Origin: Pseudomonadota bacterium
GTDB taxonomy: Bacteria > Pseudomonadota > Alphaproteobacteria > Ferrovibrionales > Ferrovibrionaceae
Reading direction: 5' to 3'
Assembly (NCBI GenBank): GCA_021793055.1
Contig: JAJYTL010000023.1
Span: forward strand, 1 to 19,250
Length of the DNA stretch: 19,250 nt
A program made the translations under genes and the position numbers. Shown in pieces: positions 13,840 to 19,250 of this stretch (positions are counted from its first letter, which is position 1; each line of letters opens with the position of its first letter). Below the pieces are notes generated by a model. That model ran no database searches. It saw only the letters and a list, made by a program, of their open reading frames with translations, and had not been told where the DNA came from.

Positions 13840-15203
13840 CCGCGTGGGCCATCGGGCGGCGCTTGCGCCGCTTCGATGCGCCGGTCGCACACCTCGGCCA
13901 TGCGATGGAGGCTCTCGGCGATTACGACGGGATAGCGTAGCGCTTGGAGCGCCGCCAGCGGCGGTGGGAGGGCGCGGAGCGCGGCTGCAGCTTGCCTGCG
14001 AACGTCGACGATCGGCGGCGAGGCCGTGATCCTCTGGCCGCGGCGCATGACCGGCTGCAAGAGCGCAAGCGCATCGTGATGCTCGCCGGCCGGCGCCACT
14101 AGGTCGCCGCGTATGGCGCCGTTTGCGTCGAATTGGCGCCATACCTGCTTCGCGCCGGGCCAGTTGGCCTTTCCGAGCGAAAGTTTGCGTCGCGGGATGC
14201 CGTCATAGGCTTGGATTTTGTAGGCGCAATCGAGCGCCGGCGCGTCCGATGAGGTCGTCAGGCTGGCGCCGATGCCGAAGCCATCGATCGGCGTCCGCTC
14301 GCGGCTGAAGGCCGCGAGCTGGTCCTCGTCGATGCCGCCGCTGGCGAAAATGATGGTTTCCCTGAGGCCGCCTGCGTCGAGAATGGCGCGGACGCGGAGC
14401 GCATGGTCGGCGAGGTCGCCGCTGTCGAGGCGGACGCCGCGAACGGCGATGCCGGCGTTGGCCAGGCGGCGGGCGAGCGCCACTACCTGTTCGGCGGCGC
14501 GTTCGGTGTCATAAGTGTCGATCACGAGCACAAGCCCCTCTGGTCGAGCGCGCGCGAAATGCTCGAGGGCGAGGGTTTCGTTGTCGTGTGCTTCGATGAA
14601 GGAATGGGCCATGGTGCCGTAGAGCGGGATGTCGAAACACGCCCCGGCCAGAACCGTCGCGGTTCCGGCGAAGCCGGCGATATAGGCGGCGCGGGCCGCG
14701 AGCAGCCCTGCCTCGGCGCCATGGGCGCGGCGAAGCCCGAAGTCGACGAGAAGCTTTCCCGGCGCGGCCAGCACCATCCGCGCCGCTTTCGATGCGACGA
14801 CGGTCTCGAAGTGAATTAGGTTGAGCAGCCGCGTCTCGACCAACTGTGCCTCGGGCAGCGGCGCGGTGACCCGGATGATCGGTTCGTCGGGAAAGAAAAT
14901 GGTGCCCTCGGGCAGGGCATCAACGTCGCCCGTGAAGCGCAGGTCCTGAAGCCAATCGAGAAAGTCGGACGGAAACCGTCCAGATTGCCGCAGATAGTCG
15001 AGGGATGCGGCGTCAAAGCGCAAGGTCTCAAGATAGTCGAGGGCCTGCTCGAGCCCGGCGGCCATGAGAAAGCCGCGCCGCGCGGGGAGCTTTCGCACGA
15101 AGAGCTCGAAAACCGCCGGCCCGTCGAGCCCGTACTCGCGGTAAGCCTGCAGCATGGCTAGCTGATAGAGGTCGGTGAAAAGCGGGCTTTGGGGGTCGAA
15201 CAT
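13833..15203 (-). CDS. pncB: Nicotinate phosphoribosyltransferase
   Basis: Enzyme of 456 residues that converts nicotinate, PRPP and ATP to nicotinate mononucleotide, the entry step of the Preiss-Handler NAD salvage route. Signatures are FTDLYQLAML (9-18), KLPARRGF (38-45), DFGLRRAHG (154-162), and GTMAHSFIEA with His200, the residue phosphorylated during the ATP-driven cycle. VRLDSGDL and FGIGASLTTSSDAPALDCAYKI follow. I chose ATG 15203 because the protein then begins at the conserved MFDPQSPLFTDLYQ; a TTG at 15230 would add nine residues without support. It lies 143 bases after nadE on the same strand and is probably in the same unit. Confidence 0.95.
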   Translation of the reverse strand: MFDPQSPLFTDLYQLAMLQAYREYGLDGPAVFELFVRKLPARRGFLMAAGLEQALDYLETLRFDAASLDYLRQSGRFPSDFLDWLQDLRFTGDVDALPEGTIFFPDEPIIRVTAPLPEAQLVETRLLNLIHFETVVASKAARMVLAAPGKLLVDFGLRRAHGAEAGLLAARAAYIAGFAGTATVLAGACFDIPLYGTMAHSFIEAHDNETLALEHFARARPEGLVLVIDTYDTERAAEQVVALARRLANAGIAVRGVRLDSGDLADHALRVRAILDAGGLRETIIFASGGIDEDQLAAFSRERTPIDGFGIGASLTTSSDAPALDCAYKIQAYDGIPRRKLSLGKANWPGAKQVWRQFDANGAIRGDLVAPAGEHHDALALLQPVMRRGQRITASPPIVDVRRQAAAALRALPPPLAALQALRYPVVIAESLHRMAEVCDRRIEAAQAPPDGPRGY

Positions 15204-15304
15204 GGCCTGTCCCGGCAATCGCGATTCCAACGGGGATTCTAGCGAACGATGACCTTGCGTCGGCTCGACTCAAAATCACGTCCCTGCCCGGCGCCACCGA
15301 CTTC

Positions 15305-15346
15305 GAGCATGAGTCCGAAAAGCGGTCCACTTTTCGGGGCCATGTC
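15305..15346. repeat. Hairpin repeat of the type common in alphaproteobacterial intergenic DNA
   Basis: CCGAAAAG (15315-15322) and CTTTTCGG (15330-15337) form a perfect 8-bp stem with a 7-base loop. The flanks GAGCATGA and CCATGTCC echo the outer GAGCATGA/TCATGCTC arms of an intergenic palindrome I know from rhizobia and relatives. It starts right after the nadE stop codon on the minus strand and may act as a transcript end or 3' stabiliser. Family membership is by resemblance only. Confidence 0.55.
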
Positions 15347-17386
15347 CTAGGGCACGTTGCGCCGCAGTTCTTCGATCCACGTGTCGGCGTCGACATCGCT
15401 TGGCGCCCGCCAGTCGCCGCGCGGCGAGAGCGAGCCTCCCGAACCGACCTTTGGCCCGTTCGGCATGGCGGATCGCTTGAACTGGCTAAAGCCGATGAAA
15501 CGGCGGAGAAAAACCTCGAGCCAGCGCTTGATGACGGCGAGGTCATAGACGCGCGCCGCGCTCGGCATGGTCGGCGCTGGCGCGGGGTGGGACCAGGCTT
15601 GCGCCGCGAGAAAGGCGATTTTGCTCGGGCGATAACCATAGCGGCTGAGGTAGTAGAGGTTGAAGTCCTGAAGTTCGTAGGGCCCGATCTCGTCCTCCGC
15701 CCGCTGCAATGCGCCGTCGGCAACGGGGACGAGCTCGGGCGACGCCGGAGTGGCGAGAATTTCCACCAGCGCCTCGGTGGCGGCGGCGAACATATCGGTG
15801 TCGGCGATCCATCGGATAAGATGGCGCATGAGCGTTTTCGGCACCGAGGCGTTGACCCCGTAATGCGACATCTGGTCGCCGACGCCATAGGTGGTGTAGC
15901 CGAGCGCGAGCTCCGAAAGGTCGCTGGTTCCGATGACCAGCGCCCGGTGCTGGTTGGCGAGGCGGAAGAGATGAGAACTGCGCTCGCCGGCCTGAACGTT
16001 CTCGAAGACCGTGTCGTAAACGGCCTCGCCGCGGCTGAACGGGTGCCCGATATCGTTTAGCATCTGCCGTGCCGAAGGCCGGATGTCGATTTCGCCCGCG
16101 GAGACGCCGAGGCCCCGCATCAAGCGCCAGGCGTTTTCGCGCGTACGCGCGCCGCTCGCGAAGCCTGGCAGCGAATAGGCGAGAATGTTGGCCCGTGGCA
16201 GCCGCAGCCGATCGAACGCGCCCGCGGCAACGAGGAGCGCGTAGGCAGAGTCGAGGCCGCCCGAGACGCCGATGACGGCCTTGCCGACGCCGGTGGCGTC
16301 GAGGCGTTTCGCCAGCCCCTGAACCTGGATCTGGTAGACCTCCCGGCAGTGCTCGTCGCGGGTCTTGGCATCGCTCGGGACATAAGGGAAGCGATCGACC
16401 CTGCGGCGGAGCGGGATTTCGCCGGCCGGCGGTTCGAAGGCCGTCATCAGCCGGCGCATCGGCCGACGCTCGGTCGCCGCGCAATCAATAAAGCTGGTTA
16501 GCCGCGAGCGCTCCTGCACGAGCCGGTCGAGATCGATATCGGCGAAAAGGAGGCGCGAGGCGGCGGCGAAACGTTCACCCTCCGCCAGCAATTCGCCGTT
16601 TTCATAAATCATTGCATGACCATCCCAGGCGAGGTCGGTGGTCGATTCGCCGTATCCGGCGCCGGCGTAGAGATAGGCGGCGACGCAGCGGCCGGATTGC
16701 GAGGCGCAAAGAAGCCGCCGGTAGTCGGCTTTGCCGATGGTGACGTCGCTCGCCGACGCATTGGCGAGCACCGTGGCGCCGGCGAGTGCGGCATGGGTGC
16801 TCGGCGGGATCGGAACCCACAGGTCCTCGCAGATCTCGACGTGAAACGCGAATCCGGGGCAACGCGGCGCCTCGAAGATGAGATCGGTTCCGAACGGAAC
16901 GTCCTGGCGGAAAAGCCGAACGGCCGGCGTGTTGGCATGTCCGGCGGCGGAGAACTGCCGCCGCTCGTAGAATTCGCGATAGCTCGGGATGTAGCTTTTC
17001 GGCACGACACCGAGAACGGCCCCGCGGTGGATGACGATGGCGCAGTTGAAGAGCTTGTCCTCGATCCGGAACGGCGCGCCCACCACGAGGACCGGGTTCA
17101 GCGCGGCGCTGGCAGAGATGATTTCCGCCACCGCAGTTTCGACGGCGCCGAGCAGCGCGTCTTGAAAGAAGAGGTCGTCGATCGCGTAGCCGCTGAGCCC
17201 GAGCTCGGGACAGAGCACCAAGGCCGCTTTTTGCGTCGCCGCGGTCGCCGCGAGCGCTATGGTTTCGCGCGCATTGGCGCTCGGTTGGGCCGGAAAGACG
17301 GTCGGTGTCGCGACGGCGACACGGCAGAACCCGTGCGTGTAAAGGGAGGCGAAGGGACGGGAAGTGGGTTGGCCGCCGGCAGTCAT
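15347..17386 (-). CDS. nadE: Glutamine-dependent NAD(+) synthetase
   Basis: Two-domain enzyme of 679 residues, the size of the mycobacterial-type enzyme, which amidates deamido-NAD to NAD using glutamine and ATP. The N-terminal nitrilase-type glutaminase has the triad Glu61 (ELGLSGY), Lys130 (VVPKSY) and Cys186 (VEICEDLW). The C-terminal synthetase has the ATP loop SGGLDS (375-380), GTSDLSELALGY and YGVNASVPKTLMRHLIRW. The ATG at 17386 has a poor Shine-Dalgarno, but the start MTAGGQPTSRPFASLYTHGF aligns with the family's usual opening. With pncB downstream it covers the first and last steps from nicotinate to NAD; the middle enzyme, NadD, is not in the window. No FNR-type box was found upstream. 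Confidence 0.96.
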   Translation of the reverse strand: MTAGGQPTSRPFASLYTHGFCRVAVATPTVFPAQPSANARETIALAATAATQKAALVLCPELGLSGYAIDDLFFQDALLGAVETAVAEIISASAALNPVLVVGAPFRIEDKLFNCAIVIHRGAVLGVVPKSYIPSYREFYERRQFSAAGHANTPAVRLFRQDVPFGTDLIFEAPRCPGFAFHVEICEDLWVPIPPSTHAALAGATVLANASASDVTIGKADYRRLLCASQSGRCVAAYLYAGAGYGESTTDLAWDGHAMIYENGELLAEGERFAAASRLLFADIDLDRLVQERSRLTSFIDCAATERRPMRRLMTAFEPPAGEIPLRRRVDRFPYVPSDAKTRDEHCREVYQIQVQGLAKRLDATGVGKAVIGVSGGLDSAYALLVAAGAFDRLRLPRANILAYSLPGFASGARTRENAWRLMRGLGVSAGEIDIRPSARQMLNDIGHPFSRGEAVYDTVFENVQAGERSSHLFRLANQHRALVIGTSDLSELALGYTTYGVGDQMSHYGVNASVPKTLMRHLIRWIADTDMFAAATEALVEILATPASPELVPVADGALQRAEDEIGPYELQDFNLYYLSRYGYRPSKIAFLAAQAWSHPAPAPTMPSAARVYDLAVIKRWLEVFLRRFIGFSQFKRSAMPNGPKVGSGGSLSPRGDWRAPSDVDADTWIEELRRNVP

Positions 17387-17536
17387 CTACGCGCTCGGGT
17401 GAGGAAGGGGGAAAGGTGGCGGCCGGACCGGTAACGGCGCGGGCCGGCAAACCAGAAGAGGCCGGGATGTCCGATTTTCATGCTATGCCCGGTTGCGCAT
17501 CGGCGGGGCGCGATGGCCGCAAACGCACCGCGGTGT

Positions 17537-18034
17537 TTAGTGCCGTGTGCCCGAACCGGAGTGCAGAGACGTTTCTTCAATATCGTCTTCTTCGGCCGCA
17601 TCATTCCGGTCGTCGAAATCGTCGTCGTCGAAATCTTTGTCGTCGAGGTCGTCGATGTAACCGAGGCGGCCGAGCCCGTTCTCAACGGCATCGGTCAGAA
17701 CCAGAAGTCGCGCCAGCCGGGAAAGGGCTTCCTCGGTCGAGGCAACTCGCGCGTCTCGAAGGGTAAGAGCCCAGGATTCGTCGTTGCTCTCGTCGGCGGC
17801 ACCGATCGCCGCGACGGTCAGGAGCTCGCGAACCTCCACCGGGGTAAGCTCGTTCAGCATGGCGGCGAGTTCGCGATAGGCGGCCGTATCGGCCAGAGCC
17901 TGCTCCAAATCGCTGCCCGCGCGCGCGGCCAGCGCCGCAGCCACGTTTCCGCCGGTATCATATTCGGGGAAGGTCCATATCTGCGAGGCCTGCTCCAGAA
18001 GGCGGGTGATTCTGTCGATCGGTATGGTCAGCAT
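17537..18034 (-). CDS. DUF3775-like protein (copy 2) with acidic tail
   Basis: Protein of 165 residues. Residues 55-126 (ELAAMLNELTPVEVRELLTV..., then VLTDAVENGLGRLGY) follow the same plan as the DUF3775 core of the gene at 12826-13260, but GRGD is GAAD and the Trp-Val-Gly is altered, so it is a diverged paralogue. The C terminus is extremely acidic (about 128-154, runs of Asp), coded by a GTC-rich low-complexity stretch. I chose ATG 18034 because GGAG is 7 bases upstream and copy 1 aligns from there; the longer frame to 18067 starts at the predicted transcription start. The function is unknown. Confidence 0.72.
   Translation of the reverse strand: MLTIPIDRITRLLEQASQIWTFPEYDTGGNVAAALAARAGSDLEQALADTAAYRELAAMLNELTPVEVRELLTVAAIGAADESNDESWALTLRDARVASTEEALSRLARLLVLTDAVENGLGRLGYIDDLDDKDFDDDDFDDRNDAAEEDDIEETSLHSGSGTRH
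17609..17656. repeat. Low-complexity GTC-rich stretch coding the Asp-rich tail
   Basis: Imperfect repeats of GTCGTCGAAATC and GTCGTCGAGGTC encode DDFDDDD-type sequence on the minus strand. The stretch is in frame in the DUF3775-like gene and could vary in length between strains. Confidence 0.55.
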
Positions 18035-18073
18035 GAGGCAGCTCCAAACGCCAAGAATCTCCGGCACTTGGTC

Positions 18074-18116
18074 ATCCTAGCGAAAGCCGTGTGCTGGGCG
18101 CGTTGATTTGAGTCAA
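18074..18116 (-). promoter_or_regulatory. FNR/FixK box and -10 for the second DUF3775 gene
   Basis: TTGAT-TTGA-GTCAA (18103-18116). Read leftward, TAGGAT (18079-18074) matches four of six -10 bases within one base of class II spacing, giving a start point near 18067 and a leader of about 33 bases. Confidence 0.78.
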
Positions 18117-18174
18117 AGAGGGCTGTCGGAGGCCGGCTGCTAGGTGGCAGGGCCGCATGCGGCCACGGGGAGTC

Positions 18175-18215
18175 CTGACCCAGATCAAGGCGGATCGGCG
18201 GGTGCGCGCGATCAT
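18175..18215 (+). promoter_or_regulatory. FNR/FixK-like box and -10 for the Fpg-type gene
   Basis: CTGAC-CCAG-ATCAA (18175-18188) differs from TTGA(T/C)-N4-ATCAA at its first base only. GATCAT (18210-18215) matches four of six -10 bases within one base of class II spacing. Fpg starts at 18259. Confidence 0.65.
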
Positions 18216-18258
18216 TCGAGGGTCTGCCCCGCGGCGACTTGTTTAGGGCTTTACGGGG

Positions 18259-19062
18259 ATGCCGGAACTGCCGGATGTCGAGCTCTTCCACCGACTGGTT
18301 CGGGACCGTTGCCGTGGCCGCAGGATTGCCGCGGCGAATATCCCGGATGCCGGCATTCTGCAAGGCATCTCGGCCGAGTCCTTGGCGCGGCGGCTGAAGG
18401 GTGAGCGGCTCGCGTCGTCACGCCGTCATGGCAAGTATCTCTTCATCCTGCTTGATGGGGCGGGGGCGCTTGCCATGCATTTCGGCACGAATGGCGCGCT
18501 TAAGTTGCAGTCACGGAGCGAGGAAGACCCGGTCTACACGCGGCTTTTGCTTCGATTTGACGATGGCGAGCGCCTCGCCTATGTCAACCCGCGCCGGATC
18601 GGCCGCGTTAGCCTCTGCGAAAATCCCGAGGCGTTCGTTCGCGATGCCGGCCTTGGACCCGACGTGCTCGATGCCGCATTCGATCTCGGCGCTTTCACGA
18701 CAAGTCTCGGCGCCGGCACGCGCAGTATCAAATCGGTTCTCATGGATCAGGCACGGATGGCGGGGATCGGCAATATCTACGCCGATGAAATCCTTTTTCA
18801 GGCGGGCCTGCACCCGGCGCTGCCGGCGCGTCGTGTGACGGGCGAAAGCGCGTTGCGGCTGTTCCGCGCCATGCACAAGACCCTTGAGACGGCGATTCGC
18901 TGTGGCGTGGGCGCGGAACAGGCGGTCGGGCGGCTGCCGAAGAGCTTCCTGCTGCCCCATCGCCATAAGGGCGGCCGCTGTCCGCGCTGCGGGACCCTGC
19001 TCGTTACCGTCAGGGAATCCGGCCGGACCGGGTATTATTGTCCGCACTGCCAACCGGGATGA
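18259..19062 (+). CDS. mutM: Formamidopyrimidine-DNA glycosylase family protein (Fpg/MutM-like)
   Basis: Base-excision-repair glycosylase/AP lyase of 267 residues that would remove oxidised purines such as 8-oxoG. It begins MPELPDVE, with Pro2 as the Schiff-base nucleophile and Glu3; the usual Glu6 is Asp, a conservative change. Lys59 lies in RRHGKYL and MHFGTNG is a variant of the MHLGMSG loop. IGNIYADEILF is the helix-two-turn-helix, and the zinc finger is C-x2-C-x16-C-x2-C (241, 244, 261, 264) with the conserved Arg in GRTGYYC. The Asp and the FGTNG variant mean it may be an Fpg/Nei-family side branch rather than the housekeeping MutM, so lesion preference is open. The Shine-Dalgarno is weak. 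It has its own FNR-type promoter, unusual for a repair gene. Confidence 0.85.
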   Translation: MPELPDVELFHRLVRDRCRGRRIAAANIPDAGILQGISAESLARRLKGERLASSRRHGKYLFILLDGAGALAMHFGTNGALKLQSRSEEDPVYTRLLLRFDDGERLAYVNPRRIGRVSLCENPEAFVRDAGLGPDVLDAAFDLGAFTTSLGAGTRSIKSVLMDQARMAGIGNIYADEILFQAGLHPALPARRVTGESALRLFRAMHKTLETAIRCGVGAEQAVGRLPKSFLLPHRHKGGRCPRCGTLLVTVRESGRTGYYCPHCQPG

Positions 19063-19141
19063 TCCGAAGGCCAAGACAGCACCCGGCTGCGCCGGCGCAT
19101 CCTTGAGACAATTACAAACCGGTTGTGGTAAAGGCGCGCGA

Positions 19142-19183
19142 TTGATCTGAGTCAACCGCCGTCGCCCGCCAAACGCGTAGACT
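19142..19183 (+). promoter_or_regulatory. FNR/FixK box and -10 for the gene entering the right edge
   Basis: TTGAT-CTGA-GTCAA (19142-19155) is followed by TAGACT (19178-19183), four of six -10 bases at exact class II spacing. The predicted start point near 19190 is 18 bases before an ATG at 19208. Confidence 0.75.
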
Positions 19184-19207
19184 TTTTTATCGGTTTTCAG
19201 AGCGAGC

Positions 19208-19250
19208 ATGGCGGCGACGGATTCGCCCGCGGGCCATGCGGAGATCGGTT
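19208..19250 (+). CDS. Start of an unidentified gene, cut by the window edge
   Basis: Only 14 codons are visible (MAATDSPAGHAEIG), too few to identify. The case for a gene is the well-formed FNR-type promoter immediately upstream and an open frame to the edge. The Shine-Dalgarno (AGAGCGAG) is weak. Confidence 0.45.
   Translation, partial: MAATDSPAGHAEIG

Noticed and set aside
16616..17434. 272-codon plus-strand frame opposite nadE
   Set aside because: Lies over the glutaminase domain of nadE, whose triad is intact; composition is that of an antisense shadow.

Overview
The window is GC-rich and densely coded, and it reads as the chromosome of an alphaproteobacterium. The clues are the extended-N-terminus HU, the 17-kDa-antigen-type lipoprotein, the 680-residue class NAD synthetase, a hairpin repeat resembling one common in rhizobia and relatives, and FixK/FNR-type operators of the alphaproteobacterial form TTGA(T/C)-N4-(A/G)TCAA. 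The order cannot be fixed from this stretch. I see no tRNA, rRNA, CRISPR array, transposase or phage gene.

Layout from left to right: an SDR oxidoreductase (25-756); a 530-base gap with one orphan FNR-like site; an HU protein (1287-1589); a three-gene operon of ornithine/lysine-type decarboxylase, cDPGS-like P-loop GTPase and carbamate kinase (1888-5385); an RMD1/DUF155 membrane protein (5464-6276); a four-gene operon of E1 alpha, E1 beta and E2 of a 2-oxoacid dehydrogenase plus a Glu/Leu/Phe/Val-type dehydrogenase (6353-10665); an Hsp20 chaperone (10754-11275); a small alanine-rich lipoprotein (11481-11747). A minus-strand pair follows, DUF2892 then a stand-alone WYL-domain protein (12571-11959). 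Next come a DUF3775 protein (12826-13260), a glycine-zipper lipoprotein (13375-13839), the minus-strand NAD genes nadE and pncB (17386-13833), a second DUF3775-like protein on the minus strand (18034-17537), an Fpg/MutM-type glycosylase (18259-19062), and the first codons of one more gene at the right edge (from 19208).

The most striking signal is regulatory. Ten FNR/FixK-type palindromes lie between genes, one ahead of almost every transcription unit, and eight of them fit TTGA(T/C)-N4-(A/G)TCAA exactly. In nine of the ten, a recognisable -10 hexamer sits at the spacing that puts the box centre at about -41.5, the class II activator geometry. This makes the window a compact low-oxygen regulon island. 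It joins central carbon flux (2-oxoacid dehydrogenase), amino-acid/ammonia metabolism (GDH-like enzyme, decarboxylase, carbamate kinase), proteostasis (Hsp20), envelope proteins and DNA repair (Fpg), together with several proteins of unknown function (two DUF3775, DUF2892, WYL, RMD1). The regulator itself is not in the window. The nadE-pncB pair, HU and the SDR have no convincing box of their own.
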